A DNA stretch of 62,563 bases from Hydrogenophaga sp. (lineage in GTDB: Bacteria; Pseudomonadota; Gammaproteobacteria; Burkholderiales; Burkholderiaceae_C). A program made the translations under genes and the position numbers. Shown here piece after piece: positions 27,175-38,219 of the stretch. Position 1 is the first letter of the stretch. Each line of letters begins with the position of its first letter. Location: the NCBI RefSeq assembly GCF_030373225.1, contig NZ_JAUCZG010000028.1:1-62563 (forward strand), written 5' to 3'. Under the pieces are notes generated by a model. It saw only the letters and a list, made by a program, of their open reading frames with translations. It was not told the origin of the DNA and searched no databases.

Positions 27175-28677
27175 ATGCACAAGACACCCGACTTTACCGC
27201 TCCGATCTTCCTCGGCGACCCGGCCGCCGCGCTGCGCCAGGTGCAACGCATCTACCACGACAACGTCGAATTCCTGCGCCAGGCCATGCGCGACTTTGTC
27301 GGTGGCGGCGACTTCACCCACGCCCGCGTGCGCGCCTGTTACCCCTACGTGAGGCTGCACACCCACAGCGTGTCGCGCCAGGGCATGAGCAACCTGCCGG
27401 TGAGCCGCCTGAGCTACGGCTTCGTGGCCGGCCCCGGGCGCTTCGAGACCACGCTCACCCGCCCCGACCTGTATGCCGAGTACTACCTCGAGCAGTTCCG
27501 CCTGCTGCTGGCCAACCACGGTGGCGAGCTCGAGATCGGCACCAGCACCCAGCCGATTCCGATCCACTTCTCGTTTGCCGAACACGACCACGTGGAAGGC
27601 AGCCTCAACGCGGAACGCCGCGCCTTCATGCGCGACGTGTTCGATCTGCCCGACCTCACCGCCATGGACGACGGCATTGCCAACGGCACGCACGAGCCCC
27701 GCCCAGGCGAGGCACACCCGCTCTCGCTGTTCACCGCGCCGCGCGTGGACTACTCGCTGCAGCGTCTGCGCCACTACACCGGCACCGCACCCGAGTGGTT
27801 CCAGAACTTCGTGCTGTTCACCAACTACCAGTTCTACATCGACGAGTTCATCAAGCTCGGCCACGCCGAGATGGCCAGACCCGACAGCGAGTACGTTGCC
27901 TTCGTCGAACCCGGCAACGTGGTGTTGCGCCGCACCGGCCTGGCCACCGAGGCCATCGACGAACTTGGCCACCCACCACCGCGCCTGCCGCAGATGCCGG
28001 CCTACCACCTGATGCGCGCCGACCGCAGCGGCATCACCATGGTCAACATCGGCGTGGGCCCGGCCAACGCCAAGACCATCACCGACCACATCGCCGTGCT
28101 GCGCCCGCACGCCTGGCTCATGCTCGGCCATTGCGCCGGCCTGCGCACCAGCCAGCAGCTCGGCGACTACGTGCTGGCGCACGCCTACGTGCGCGAAGAC
28201 CATGTGCTCGACGAAGAACTGCCACTGTGGGTGCCGATTCCTGCGCTGGCCGAGATCCAGCTCGCGCTCGAAGCCGCGGTGGCCGACGTGACTGGCGTGC
28301 CACCGCAAGAGCTCAAGCGCATCATGCGCACCGGCACCGTGGCCAGCACCGACAACCGCAACTGGGAGCTGCTGCCCGACAACAAGCCGCAACGGCGCTT
28401 TTCACAGTCGCGCGCGGTGGCGCTCGACATGGAAAGTGCCACCATCGCCGCCAACGGCTTTCGCTTCCGCGTGCCCTACGGCACCCTGCTGTGCGTGAGC
28501 GACAAGCCGCTGCACGGCGAGATCAAGCTGCCCGGCATGGCCAACCACTTCTACCGCGAACGGGTGGACCAGCACCTGCGCATCGGCATCCGCGCCATCG
28601 ACAGGCTGCGCGAAGGCGGCGCCGACCAGTTGCACAGCCGCAAGCTGCGCAGCTTTGCCGAGGTGGCGTTTCAGTGA
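27175..28677 (+). CDS. amn: AMP nucleosidase
   Basis: 500 residues. The N-terminal domain (to ~190) is of the AMN type, 'VRACYPYVRLHTHSV'; the C-terminal phosphorylase-like domain has 'GITMVNIGVGPANAKTITDH', 'LMLGHCAGLR' and 'ALDMESATIAANGFRF'. It hydrolyses AMP to adenine and ribose 5-phosphate, adjusting the adenylate pool. The length matches E. coli Amn. The ATG at 27175 is next to the divergent MgtC-like gene. Confidence 0.94.
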   Translation: MHKTPDFTAPIFLGDPAAALRQVQRIYHDNVEFLRQAMRDFVGGGDFTHARVRACYPYVRLHTHSVSRQGMSNLPVSRLSYGFVAGPGRFETTLTRPDLYAEYYLEQFRLLLANHGGELEIGTSTQPIPIHFSFAEHDHVEGSLNAERRAFMRDVFDLPDLTAMDDGIANGTHEPRPGEAHPLSLFTAPRVDYSLQRLRHYTGTAPEWFQNFVLFTNYQFYIDEFIKLGHAEMARPDSEYVAFVEPGNVVLRRTGLATEAIDELGHPPPRLPQMPAYHLMRADRSGITMVNIGVGPANAKTITDHIAVLRPHAWLMLGHCAGLRTSQQLGDYVLAHAYVREDHVLDEELPLWVPIPALAEIQLALEAAVADVTGVPPQELKRIMRTGTVASTDNRNWELLPDNKPQRRFSQSRAVALDMESATIAANGFRFRVPYGTLLCVSDKPLHGEIKLPGMANHFYRERVDQHLRIGIRAIDRLREGGADQLHSRKLRSFAEVAFQ

Positions 28678-28747
28678 GGCTCAGCGCCCCGGCCGGGCTT
28701 CAGGTCCGGTCCTGGCGCCAGAACGAGGCGCCGGGGGCTGGCGACGC

Positions 28748-29290
28748 TCAGACCGCCTTGTAGAAGATGTAGTCGGCCTGGTACTTCACGATCTGCTTGC
28801 TGCCCAGGTTGGCGGCGCCGCAGGCCATGGCGGGCGCCACACCACCGACGGTGGCCACGCGCTGCACGTAGGTCACACCGGTCATGGCGCCACTGCCCAT
28901 GGCCGGATTGGCTTTCACGAGTTGCAGCGGGATGTTGCCGGCGGCAGACGGGGCCACGGCCACTTGTGTGCCGGTGAACTTCGAACCGTCCAGGCTGGCC
29001 CAGGTGGCGGGCGGGCCGTAGTAGGTGCCCACCTGTTTGCCGGCGCGGTCCATCAGTCTGGCGTCGGGGCCGACGAACACCCATTCGAACTGGCCAGCCA
29101 TGGTGGCCTTGGCGCGGCATTCGTAGGTGATGTCACCGGCGCCCACGGTTTCCATGACGACCTTGTGGCCCATGGGCACCTGCACGGAAGCGGGCAGCAT
29201 GGACTGCGAATACATCATGGGCGCAGGGCCGGTGGCGCAGGCACTCAGGGCAAGGGCGGCGACGGCGGCCAGGGTGGACTTGATCAGCAT
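28748..29290 (-). CDS. DUF3455-like lipoprotein
   Basis: 180 residues with a lipoprotein signal 'MLIKSTLAAVAALALSAC' (Cys 18). The body has 'GAGDITYECRAK', 'FEWVFVGPDARLMD' and 'VTYVQRVATVGGVAP', typical of the DUF3455 family as I know it. It is monocistronic, with a GAGGAG ribosome site 7 bp before the ATG. The function is unknown; probably periplasmic or outer-membrane attached. Confidence 0.8.
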   Translation of the reverse strand: MLIKSTLAAVAALALSACATGPAPMMYSQSMLPASVQVPMGHKVVMETVGAGDITYECRAKATMAGQFEWVFVGPDARLMDRAGKQVGTYYGPPATWASLDGSKFTGTQVAVAPSAAGNIPLQLVKANPAMGSGAMTGVTYVQRVATVGGVAPAMACGAANLGSKQIVKYQADYIFYKAV

Positions 29291-29460
29291 GGGAATACTC
29301 CTCGAAAGTGGTGGGTGGACAGCGACGCGAATCGCGCGCCGCTGTGACCTATACGCAGCCAGACGGCCACTGGATTCAGCCGGTGAAAAAGATGTCTGCC
29401 GGTGCCTTGGGTGCGCTTGCGTACGGTGCGGGGCATCGGCAATGCGTAAGCTGCAACCAC

Positions 29461-30228
29461 ATGAACCTTCGCCCCGACAGCACCAACGACCGGCACGCAC
29501 CCGCTGCGTCGAAGGCTGCACGACCACCCCTGATGCGGCTGACCAGCGCAGGCAAGCGCTACGACCAGGGCAGCACCACCCAGCAGGCGCTGCATTCGGT
29601 GGACCTGGACATCCACCGGGGCGAGTTTGCCGCCATCGTGGGGCCCAGCGGATCGGGAAAAACGGCCCTGATGAGGATGCTGGGTCTGCTCGAAGCCCCC
29701 ACCAGCGGCGGCTACCACTTTCAGGGGGTGCCCGAACAATCCCTGTCGGACGAGCAGCGGCTGTGGCTGCGCCGGCGCTTCTTCGGCTTCGTTCCACAAG
29801 AGTTCAACCTGCTGCGCAGCGCCTCGTTGCAAGGCAACGTGGCCCTGCCCCTGATGTACCGCGGCCTGCCGGCCGAGCGTTGCCGGACGGCCGCGATGCG
29901 TGCGCTCACGCTGGTCGGGCTGGAGGATTGCGGGCACAAGATGCCCGACGAGCTGAGCGGTTCGGAACGGGGCAAGGCCGGCATCGCCCGCGCGCTGGTC
30001 TGCAACCCCAGCGTGTTGCTGGTGGACCGGGCCACCCGGCCGTCAGACCAGCCTCTGTGCCCCGACATCGGCGCCCTGCTGCGCCAGCTCAACAGCGAAC
30101 ACCAGACCACGGTGGTGCTGGTGACCCAGCAGGCCAGTGCCGCCACCTGGGCCCAGCGCACGGTGTCGCTCAATGGCGGCGCGGTGGAGCAGGACGTCAG
30201 CCAGGAAGCCGCCAGCGCCCTGCACTGA
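29461..30228 (+). CDS. Degenerate, probably ATPase-inactive ABC ATP-binding protein (LolD/MacB-like)
   Basis: 255 residues. Walker A 'GPSGSGKT' (61-68) and the Q-loop 'FVPQEFNLL' (110-118) are intact. The signature is altered to 'LSGSERGKAG' (165-174) instead of LSGGQ.QR. Walker B reads 'VLLVDRATRPSD', putting Arg 190 where the catalytic Glu belongs, and the switch His is lost ('VLVTQQAS'). No permease is adjacent. It may bind ATP without hydrolysing it, have a non-transport role, or be a decaying gene; the frame is intact. The ATG at 29461 lacks a strong ribosome site. Confidence 0.78.
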   Translation: MNLRPDSTNDRHAPAASKAARPPLMRLTSAGKRYDQGSTTQQALHSVDLDIHRGEFAAIVGPSGSGKTALMRMLGLLEAPTSGGYHFQGVPEQSLSDEQRLWLRRRFFGFVPQEFNLLRSASLQGNVALPLMYRGLPAERCRTAAMRALTLVGLEDCGHKMPDELSGSERGKAGIARALVCNPSVLLVDRATRPSDQPLCPDIGALLRQLNSEHQTTVVLVTQQASAATWAQRTVSLNGGAVEQDVSQEAASALH

Positions 30229-30231
30229 GGC

Positions 30232-31434
30232 TCAGGCAGCGCGCGGCTTGACCAGCGCGGCCGACTGTTTGGCGCGCGTGCGCGCCCGTTCCACGTCGGC
30301 GTCAAAGGCCAGCGCCACGCCCATGCGCCGTTTGACGAAGCTCTCGGGCTTGCCGAACAGGCGCAGCTCGGTCTGCGGCACCCGCAGGGCCTCGTCCACA
30401 CCGTCAAATGCGATGCCGGCGGCATCCACCCCACCGTAAATGACCGCGCTGGCCCCCGGGCTCTTGAGTGCGGTGTTCACCGGCAGGCCGAGGATGGCGC
30501 GGGCGTGCAGCTCGAACTCGTTCTGCCATTGCGTGATCAGGGTCACCATGCCGGTGTCGTGCGGGCGGGGGCTGACCTCGCTGAACCAGACCTGGTCGCC
30601 CTTGACGAACAGCTCCACACCATAGAGGCCCTGGCCACCGAGATCGTCGGTCACGGCCTTGGCCACCCGGCGCGATTCGGCCAGCGCGGCAGGGGTCATG
30701 GGGTGGGGCTGCCAGCTCTCCACGTAGTCGCCACTCACCTGAACATGGCCGATGGGTTCGCAGAAATGCGTCTCGACCTGCCCGTCGGCGCCGAGCGCGC
30801 GCACCGTGAGCTGGGTGATCTCGTAGTCGAAGTGAATGAAGCCTTCCACGATGACACGGCCCGGGCCGACACGCCCGCCCGACATGGCGTGGTCCCAGGC
30901 TTTCTGCACATCGGCGGGCCCGTCGATCTTGCTCTGGCCCTTGCCGCTGCTGCTCATCACCGGCTTGACGATGCAGGGATACCCGATTCCACCGTCGATC
31001 GCTGCCTGCAGCTCCTGCAGCGAATCGCAGAACTTGTACGGGCTGGTCGGCAGGCCCAGGGACTCGGCGGCCAGGCGGCGAATGCCTTCGCGGTCCATGG
31101 TCAGGCGCGCGGCGCGCGCCGTGGGAATCACGCGCACCACACCGGCGGCTTCGAGCTCCTGCAGCACGGGTGTGGCAATCGCCTCGATCTCGGGCACCAC
31201 CAGGTGCGGGCGCTCGGCCTCGATCAGGGCCTTGAGCCGGGCCGGATCGCTCATGGTGATGGTGCGCGCGTGGTGCGCCACCTGCTGGCCGGGCGCGTTG
31301 TCGTACCGGTCCACCGCGATCGTCTCGACCCCCAGGCGCTGGAGTGCGATCAGCACCTCCTTGCCGAGTTCACCGGAGCCCAGCAGCATGACCTTGGTGG
31401 CCGAAGGTGACAAAGGGGTGCCGAGCGTGGTCAT
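30232..31434 (-). CDS. purT: Formate-dependent phosphoribosylglycinamide formyltransferase
   Basis: 400 residues, the normal PurT length. The ATP-grasp landmarks are '[21 protein letters not shown]' near the N-terminus, '[17 protein letters not shown]', '[15 protein letters not shown]' and '[27 protein letters not shown]'. It makes formyl-GAR from GAR, formate and ATP in purine synthesis. Its end is 3 bp from the convergent ABC gene; psd lies just upstream (28 bp) on the same strand. Confidence 0.95.
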   Translation of the reverse strand: MTTLGTPLSPSATKVMLLGSGELGKEVLIALQRLGVETIAVDRYDNAPGQQVAHHARTITMSDPARLKALIEAERPHLVVPEIEAIATPVLQELEAAGVVRVIPTARAARLTMDREGIRRLAAESLGLPTSPYKFCDSLQELQAAIDGGIGYPCIVKPVMSSSGKGQSKIDGPADVQKAWDHAMSGGRVGPGRVIVEGFIHFDYEITQLTVRALGADGQVETHFCEPIGHVQVSGDYVESWQPHPMTPAALAESRRVAKAVTDDLGGQGLYGVELFVKGDQVWFSEVSPRPHDTGMVTLITQWQNEFELHARAILGLPVNTALKSPGASAVIYGGVDAAGIAFDGVDEALRVPQTELRLFGKPESFVKRRMGVALAFDADVERARTRAKQSAALVKPRAA

Positions 31435-31462
31435 GGGGGAGCTCCAGAAAAGGGGGAGGGAA

Positions 31463-32314
31463 TCAGAGGGCGCTGCCCATGGCCTCGCCCAGGCGCACGC
31501 TGTTGCCGGGTGCCCAGTCGGGGCTGAAGGTGATGGTGTCGCGCGGCCACAGCAGCACCACGGTGGAGCCGAGCAGGAATCGACCCATCTCCTGGCCGCG
31601 CTCGAAGTCCACCGGTGCATCGTCGTAGTTCCAGCTGCGCACCTGCCCCGGGCGCGGCGGGTTGACCACGCCGTGCCAGGTGGTGGCCATGCTCCCGACG
31701 ATGGTGGCACCCACGAGCACCTGAACGAAGGGCACGGTGGTGTCGCCCACCTGCAGGTCGAACACACACACCACGCGCTCGTTGCGCGCAAACAGGCCGG
31801 GCACGCCCTGCGCCGTGGCCGGGTTCACTGAAAACAGCTCGCCCGGCACGTGAATCATCTGGCGCAGCCGCGCGGCTGCCGGCATGTGGATGCGGTGGTA
31901 GTCCCTGGGACTCAGGTAGAGGGTGGCGAACGATCCGTGGTCGAACAACCCCGCGAGTTCGGCGTCACCACCGAGCAGCGCCCGCGTGCTGTAGAGATGA
32001 CCCTTGGCCTGGTAGATCTGGTCGCGCTGGATGGCGCCGAACTGGCTGATCGCGCCGTCCACCGGGCAGACAAAGGCCGCCTCGGCCAGCGGCCGCACGC
32101 CGGGCTTGAGCGCGCGGGTGAAGAACTCGTTGAAACAGGCGTAGGCAGCGGGGTCCGGGTTCGCAGCCTCGGCCATGTTCACCCCGTACCGGCGGATGAA
32201 GCGGCGGATGATCCACTGCGTGATGGCGCCCCAGCGGCCGTTGGCCACCCAGCCGCCGAACTCGGTGAGCGCGCGCTTCGGTAACAGGTATTGCAGGGAA
32301 ACGGCAAAGGACAT
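31463..32314 (-). CDS. psd: Phosphatidylserine decarboxylase proenzyme
   Basis: 283 residues. The self-cleavage motif LGST is in '[13 protein letters not shown]' (~residue 248), where the Ser becomes the pyruvoyl group. Other signatures are '[11 protein letters not shown]' and '[13 protein letters not shown]'. It makes phosphatidylethanolamine at the inner membrane. ATG at 32314; purT follows on the same strand. A 94-bp gap separates it from divergent nodI. Confidence 0.95.
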   Translation of the reverse strand: MSFAVSLQYLLPKRALTEFGGWVANGRWGAITQWIIRRFIRRYGVNMAEAANPDPAAYACFNEFFTRALKPGVRPLAEAAFVCPVDGAISQFGAIQRDQIYQAKGHLYSTRALLGGDAELAGLFDHGSFATLYLSPRDYHRIHMPAAARLRQMIHVPGELFSVNPATAQGVPGLFARNERVVCVFDLQVGDTTVPFVQVLVGATIVGSMATTWHGVVNPPRPGQVRSWNYDDAPVDFERGQEMGRFLLGSTVVLLWPRDTITFSPDWAPGNSVRLGEAMGSAL

Positions 32315-32408
32315 GGGTGAGGCGGTGGAGACATGACCCTGGCGGGCAGCCCCGCATTGTAGGGGCCGCCCCCGCAGGCGCGTCCCCGCGGGGGCACAAT
32401 GCCGCACC

Positions 32409-33344
<936 letters not shown>

Positions 33345-33352
33345 TGGCGAGG

Positions 33353-33377
33353 GCTTCGACAGGCTCAGCCCGAACGG
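33353..33377 (+). repeat. Widespread short intergenic repeat between nodI and nodJ
   Basis: The 25-bp sequence GCTTCGACAGGCTCAGCCCG plus AACGG is one arm of an intergenic repeat I recognise from many Burkholderiales genomes; translated antisense it reads PFGLSLSKP. Here it fills the 52-bp nodI-nodJ gap. I saw no second arm or other copy in this window. Confidence 0.55.
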
Positions 33378-33396
33378 ATACCCTGGCACACCCCAC

Positions 33397-34230
33397 ATGA
33401 ACACGACAACGCCCCTGCCCCGCAACCTGTCTCACTGGTCACCTCCGCAGATTTCGATGCGATGGTGGCCGGTTTTTCTTCGCAACCTGCTGGTCTGGAA
33501 GAAGCTGGCCATTCCCAGCCTGGTGGGCAACATCGCCGAACCGCTGATGTGGCTGGTGGCGTTCGGCTACGGCATGGGGGCGCTGGTCGGGCAGGTCACC
33601 ATCAGCACGCCGCAGGGCAGCGTGGCCGTGCCCTACATCCTGTTTCTCGCCAGCGGCAGCATCTGCATGAGCGCCATGAACGCGGCCAGCTTCGAAGCGC
33701 TGTACTCAGCCTTCTCGCGCATGCATGTGCAGAAGACCTGGGACGGCATCATGAACGCGCCGGTCAGCCTGGACGACGTGGTGCTGGCCGAAATGTTGTG
33801 GGCCGGCTTCAAGGCGCTGTTTTCGGTGACCGCCATCATGGGCGTGATGCTCGCGCTGGGCATCAGCCATTCACCCAAGCTGCTGCTGGCCTGGCCGGTG
33901 CTGCTCGGGGTGGGCATCACGTTTTCGTGCATCGCCCTGGTGTTCAACGCCCTGGCCAAGGGCTACGACTTCTTCACCTACTACTTCACGCTGTTCCTGA
34001 CGCCGATGATGTTTCTCTCGGGTGTCTTCTTTCCGCGGGAACAGCTGCCGGTGCTGGTGCGCCACTTCTCCGACTGGCTGCCGCTGACGAACGCGGTGGA
34101 GCTGGTGCGGCCCCTGTTCATGGACCAATGGCCCACACAGCCCTGGCTGCATGTGGGTGTGCTGCTGGTCTACACCGTGGGCGGCTTCTGGCTGGCGCTG
34201 TCGCTGACCCGCAAACGCTTCTCGAAATAA
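33397..34230 (+). CDS. nodJ: ABC transporter permease, NodJ family
   Basis: 277 residues with six hydrophobic segments of the ABC-2 permease type. Key segments are 'FLRNLLVWKKLAIPSLVGNIAEPLMWLVAFGYGMG', 'ASFEALYSAFSRM' and a late 'FLTPMMFLSGVFFPREQLP', the ABC-2 signature. It is the partner of NodI, 52 bp upstream across a repeat. ATG at 33397. Confidence 0.9.
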   Translation: MNTTTPLPRNLSHWSPPQISMRWWPVFLRNLLVWKKLAIPSLVGNIAEPLMWLVAFGYGMGALVGQVTISTPQGSVAVPYILFLASGSICMSAMNAASFEALYSAFSRMHVQKTWDGIMNAPVSLDDVVLAEMLWAGFKALFSVTAIMGVMLALGISHSPKLLLAWPVLLGVGITFSCIALVFNALAKGYDFFTYYFTLFLTPMMFLSGVFFPREQLPVLVRHFSDWLPLTNAVELVRPLFMDQWPTQPWLHVGVLLVYTVGGFWLALSLTRKRFSK

Positions 34231-34281
34231 GGGAAGCCAACCCAAGGACACCGCAGAACCGGCTCTGCCAGGCTGCAGGTG

Positions 34282-34325
34282 TTGCCTCCCGAGGGGGAGG
34301 CGCCGAAGGCGCTTCGGAGGGAGGC
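34282..34325. repeat. GC-rich nested hairpin after nodJ
   Basis: GCCTCCCGAGGGGGAGGC is followed by GCCGAAGGCGC and CGGAGGGAGGC, giving nested stems. It lies between the convergent nodJ and small-protein genes and probably serves as a bidirectional terminator. In style it resembles the other palindromic repeats of the window, but its sequence is only partly shared. Confidence 0.5.
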
Positions 34326-34326
34326 C

Positions 34327-34581
34327 TCAATGCACCGTTTGCAGCGCGGGCTGGGCGTCCATGTAGAGCTCGGAGCCGGTGTCCATGAACTCTTCGGCTT
34401 CGATCACGGCGTCGAAGTCGCGGGCGGCCTCGAAGATCTTGGGAATCAGGGGTTTGTCCAGCGGGCGGCAGATGCGCTGGCGCAGGCCGCGAAGGTTGGC
34501 GCTGGTCTCCATCGCGTGGATCACGGCTTCCGGATCGAGCATGAGGACAAAGGGGTTGAGTCGGCTGGACGTGGTGGACAT
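34327..34581 (-). CDS. Small conserved acidic protein, function unknown
   Basis: 84 residues: 'MSTTSSRLNPFVLMLDPEAV', then a helical segment (LRGLRQRICRPLDKPLIPKIFEAA) and an acidic tail rich in Asp/Glu. No signal peptide or membrane helix. AAGGAG sits 7 bp before the ATG at 34581, which supports a real gene. I recall similar uncharacterised proteins in Comamonadaceae but cannot name a family. Confidence 0.65.
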   Translation of the reverse strand: MSTTSSRLNPFVLMLDPEAVIHAMETSANLRGLRQRICRPLDKPLIPKIFEAARDFDAVIEAEEFMDTGSELYMDAQPALQTVH

Positions 34582-34744
34582 GGTGGGCTCCTTGGGGCAA
34601 TGCAGAGATGTTTCAGATGGGGTGTCGATGAAACAAACTGTATCGGGGGGTCCCCGAGCCGTTAAGTCGGCGCAGCCCCATTCCTGTTGTCAGAAGTTGC
34701 CTGACACGGCGTGTGCTCCCCCTACAGGCCGGACGTGAACAAAG

Positions 34745-35869
34745 TCACGGTCCGGAGCGCAGCGCCTCCACGCTGGCGCGCACCACCGACTGCACGCTGC
34801 CGGTTTCCCTGAACTGGTTGCGCAGGAAGGTGGCGTGGTTGCCGGCGCGGGCAGCGGTGCGCTCGATTTCGTCGAGCGCCGCCAGCGAATTCAGCGCCTG
34901 GCCGTGCGGCGCGAGATGGCGCAGCGTGGCCAGGATGTCCTCGCGGATGCTGATCTGCTCGCGCGTCTTGGGGTTGACCATCATGCCGTCGAGTCCGAAG
35001 CGGCAGGCCTGGAAGCGGTTGTAGGTGTAGACGAGGTAATCGTCTTCTTCGGGCGGCGGCTCGCTGCGCTCCAGCAGATGGCGGCACAGCGCCTGCAGAT
35101 AGCAGGCCAGGCCGGCCGCGCGCTCCACGGTCAGCGGCGTGTCGCACACGCGCAGCTCGATCGTGCCGTACTCGGGCTTGGGCCGGATGTCCCAATAAAA
35201 GTCCTTCATCGACTTCACCACGCCGGTGCTCTCCATCTTGGTGAAGTACACGTTGGCGAATTCCTCCCAGCTCAGCACGAAGGGCGCGCGGCCGCTCAGC
35301 GGGAAGGCGAACACCGAGTTCAGGCGAGCCGAGTCGAACAGCGTGTCCACGCCCTGCGAAAACGGCGACGAGGCCGACAAGGCGATGAAGTGCGGCACGT
35401 AGCGGTTGAGTGAATGCAGCAGGAACAGGGCTTCATCGGCGTTGGAGCAACCGATGTGCACGTGCTGGCCGAACACGGTGAACTGCTTGGCCAGGTAGCC
35501 GTACAGGCCGGAGAGTTCCTGAAAACGAGGCTTGGAGAAGATGCGCTGCTCGAACCAGCGCTGGAACGGGTGGGTGCCGCCACCGGCAATCTCGATGTTG
35601 AGCCGGTCGCCGGCGCGCACCAGCGTGTCGCGGATCTGCTGCAGCTGCGCCAGCAGCGGGCCGTGTTCGCGCTGCACGTCGGTGGCGATCTCGATCATGC
35701 TCTGCGTCATCTCGGGCGTGACCACCCCCGGAAAAGGCTTGCGTTTGAGCAGTTCGAGCAGGTCGTTGGCGCTGCTGGAGAGGTCGAGGTCGTAGGTGTT
35801 GACCAGCTGCAGCTCGAGCTCCACACCCATGGTCAGCGAGTCGGAGGATTTGAAAACTTCCAAAGGCAT
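34745..35869 (-). CDS. ybdK: Carboxylate-amine ligase YbdK (glutamate-cysteine ligase-like, type 2)
   Basis: 374 residues, close to the usual ~370. It starts with '[14 protein letters not shown]' carrying the family's acidic ATP/Mg ligands, and has '[10 protein letters not shown]', '[12 protein letters not shown]', '[12 protein letters not shown]'-like and '[21 protein letters not shown]' segments. It catalyses weak glutamate-cysteine ligation in vitro; its physiological role is unsettled. It ends just downstream of the antiporter gene (3-bp gap), so the two are co-transcribed. Confidence 0.92.
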   Translation of the reverse strand: MPLEVFKSSDSLTMGVELELQLVNTYDLDLSSSANDLLELLKRKPFPGVVTPEMTQSMIEIATDVQREHGPLLAQLQQIRDTLVRAGDRLNIEIAGGGTHPFQRWFEQRIFSKPRFQELSGLYGYLAKQFTVFGQHVHIGCSNADEALFLLHSLNRYVPHFIALSASSPFSQGVDTLFDSARLNSVFAFPLSGRAPFVLSWEEFANVYFTKMESTGVVKSMKDFYWDIRPKPEYGTIELRVCDTPLTVERAAGLACYLQALCRHLLERSEPPPEEDDYLVYTYNRFQACRFGLDGMMVNPKTREQISIREDILATLRHLAPHGQALNSLAALDEIERTAARAGNHATFLRNQFRETGSVQSVVRASVEALRSGP

Positions 35870-35872
35870 GGT

Positions 35873-37060
35873 TTATTCCTTGGTCACGTGGGTTTCCTGC
35901 GCGGTCATCAGTGCGCGCTGCGTGACCATCGGGCCCAGCAGTTCCTGCACCACCATCATCCCGGCCATCGCCGAGAGCACCGCCACCGCCGGCGCAAAAC
36001 CATAGATGCGGCTCTGCTCGAGCAGCAGGATGGCGAAGGCCGACATGGGCGTGAGCGCCAGACCGGTGAGCAGGCCCTTGCGTTCGGTGATGCCCGACAG
36101 CCGCGCGGCCACCAGGTTGCAGCCCACCTTGGAGGCGGTGCGCACCGCGATCAGCAGCAGGCCCATGAGCATGCCGGCGCCCACATCGGCCCAGTTCAGC
36201 AGCGAGGCGATGTAGACGAACAGAAACACCGACAGCAGGTCGCCTGCGGTGCCGAAGTCGCGCTGCGCGTTGGTGAGGTGCACACGCCGCTCGCGCGCCA
36301 CGATGCCGAACGAGAGCGCCGCCAGCAGCGGCGACAGCTTCAGGCCGTAGGCGGCGGTGGTGAGCAGCAGCACGGCCAGCGCAAACACCACCGTGACACC
36401 GTGTTCGTGCGTCATGCGCTGGCGCAGCATCCAGGGCACGACCACCCCCAGCAGCGCGCCGATGGCCACCGAGGTTGCGACGATGTACATGCTGCCGAAG
36501 GCCGCCAGCACCAGGTCCCCCGAGGTGTTGAGGTACCAGTAACCCACCACCAGCTTGAGCGCCACCACCGACAGGATGCAGTTGATCGCGCACAGGTGCA
36601 GCACGCGCTCGGTCACCTGGCCGGCGCTGCGCAGCTCGTTGGCCACGCGCACCACGCCGGCGGGCGAGGCCGAAATGGAGAGTGCCGCGATGATGAGGCG
36701 GTGATCCACCGGCAGGTCGAACCAGCCGCTGACCCAGTAAATCGCGGCAAACGTGATGAGCGACTCCACCACGCCCAGGGCCAGCATCCAGGGGTTGTGG
36801 CGGAACCAGCGCAGGTTGATGCGGTAGCCAAGTTCGAACAGCACCAGCGAGAGCGCCACGTTGGCCAGGAACGGCAGGCCGGGCACATCGGTGGTGAGGC
36901 CGGGCAGGTTGATCAGGCCGCCGATCAGGCCCACCGCCACGTAACTGGTGACGCGGGGAATGTGCCAGCGCTCGAACAGCAGCTCGGCCAGAAACCAGGC
37001 CAGCAGCAGCACCAGCGGCCAGGCAATGGACTGCAGCAGGAAGGCAAAATCGGTGACCAT
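35873..37060 (-). CDS. Cation:proton antiporter (CPA2/Kef-type membrane domain)
   Basis: 395 residues, about 12 hydrophobic segments, no C-terminal NAD-binding (TrkA-N) domain. Landmarks are 'VTSYVAVGLIGGLINLPG', 'LVLFELGYRINLRWF' (normally 'LFxxGLE'), 'ALSISASPAGVVRVANEL' and 'LTGLALTPMSAFAILLLEQ'. It probably exchanges K+ or Na+ for protons. AGGAGA precedes the ATG at 37060; ybdK follows 3 bp after its stop. Confidence 0.87.
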   Translation of the reverse strand: MVTDFAFLLQSIAWPLVLLLAWFLAELLFERWHIPRVTSYVAVGLIGGLINLPGLTTDVPGLPFLANVALSLVLFELGYRINLRWFRHNPWMLALGVVESLITFAAIYWVSGWFDLPVDHRLIIAALSISASPAGVVRVANELRSAGQVTERVLHLCAINCILSVVALKLVVGYWYLNTSGDLVLAAFGSMYIVATSVAIGALLGVVVPWMLRQRMTHEHGVTVVFALAVLLLTTAAYGLKLSPLLAALSFGIVARERRVHLTNAQRDFGTAGDLLSVFLFVYIASLLNWADVGAGMLMGLLLIAVRTASKVGCNLVAARLSGITERKGLLTGLALTPMSAFAILLLEQSRIYGFAPAVAVLSAMAGMMVVQELLGPMVTQRALMTAQETHVTKE

Positions 37061-37249
37061 GGGCAGGCTCTCCTGGATGGGGTCTGTGGGATGGCGCCCC
37101 CGGGTGCAGGACACCACGGGACCACCAGGCAAACCGGCATCAGCGTGGCGCTGACTTGTACACCGGGAAGATGGCAAACAGGAGGCCCGAAGGACCACCG
37201 CGAAACACCAGACCGGCGCGTGCGCCAGGCTGTGTGCGACCGAACCGGC

Positions 37250-38161
37250 TCAGGCCGCCACCGGGGAAGAACCGGCTGCGGCCTGATCGACAGCAAACCG
37301 CGTCTTGAGTTCCGGCAGACCCAACTCGTCGAGCACCTCGGTCAGTCGCTGCCGGGCCTGCTGGCGTGCACCGTTTCGGTCGTGGGCCATTCTACGGGCG
37401 AGGATCAGTTCGTTCTTCATCGAGTGCTCCCACCCCACCAGCTCGGTCACTGTCACGCTGTAGCCACTGGCTTCGAGTTGCAGGCAGCGCAGCACGTTGG
37501 TGATCTGGCTGCCGAATTCGCGCGTGTGCAGCGGGTGGCGCCAGAGCTCGGCCAGCGGCGAGCGCGACAGGCTCAATGCCTTGTGCTGGCGCAGCACGCT
37601 GGCCACCTCGGCCTGGCAGCAGGGCACCAGCACCATGTGGCTGGCGTGTTTCGCCAGGCCGAAGGCAATGGCGTCATCGGTGGCGGTGTCGCAGGCGTGC
37701 AGCGCGGTGACCACGTCGATGCGCGCCGGCAGGCCCGGGTGGGTGAGCGCCTCCTGCACGGTGGTGGCCAGAAAGTCCATGCGCTCGAAGCCCAGCCGCT
37801 GCGCCAGCGCGCGCGACTTGTCCACCAGATCGGCCCGGGTCTCCACACCGATGACCCGGCCCGTGGCTCTGGACTTGAAGAACAGGTCGTACAGGATGAA
37901 GCCCAGGTAGGACTTGCCCGCGCCGTGGTCGGCCAGCGTCACGTCGCCGCGCGCGGCCAGCACCTCGGCCAGCAGCGGCTCGATGAACTGCACCAGGTGG
38001 TAGACCTGCTTGAGCTTGCGCCGCGTGTCCTGGTTGAGCTTGCCTTCGCGGGTGAGGATGTGCAGTTCCTGCAGCAGGGCCACCGACTGGCCTTCGCGCA
38101 GCTCGGGCAGCTGTTCCTGCAAGGTGGGCGTCGGGCGGCTGGGCGTCTTCGGTTTCGGCAT
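37250..38161 (-). CDS. SAM-dependent methyltransferase (class I), substrate unknown
   Basis: 303 residues. The SAM site is 'DVTLADHGAGKSYLGFILYDL' (~74-94), followed by 'VIGVETRADLVDKSRALAQRLG' with an acidic residue binding the ribose. 'DVVTALHACDTATDDAI' and 'VLVPCCQAEVA' follow. The Cys-Cys and His-Ala-Cys-Asp motifs resemble the Methyltransf_32 group. The N-terminal ~60 residues are charged and helical. Divergent from srkA across 58 bp. Confidence 0.85.
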   Translation of the reverse strand: MPKPKTPSRPTPTLQEQLPELREGQSVALLQELHILTREGKLNQDTRRKLKQVYHLVQFIEPLLAEVLAARGDVTLADHGAGKSYLGFILYDLFFKSRATGRVIGVETRADLVDKSRALAQRLGFERMDFLATTVQEALTHPGLPARIDVVTALHACDTATDDAIAFGLAKHASHMVLVPCCQAEVASVLRQHKALSLSRSPLAELWRHPLHTREFGSQITNVLRCLQLEASGYSVTVTELVGWEHSMKNELILARRMAHDRNGARQQARQRLTEVLDELGLPELKTRFAVDQAAAGSSPVAA

Positions 38162-38219
38162 GGGGTCGATGATAGGTGCGCGCGCACGGCGGCGGGCCCG
38201 GCAACGGTGACAATCGACC

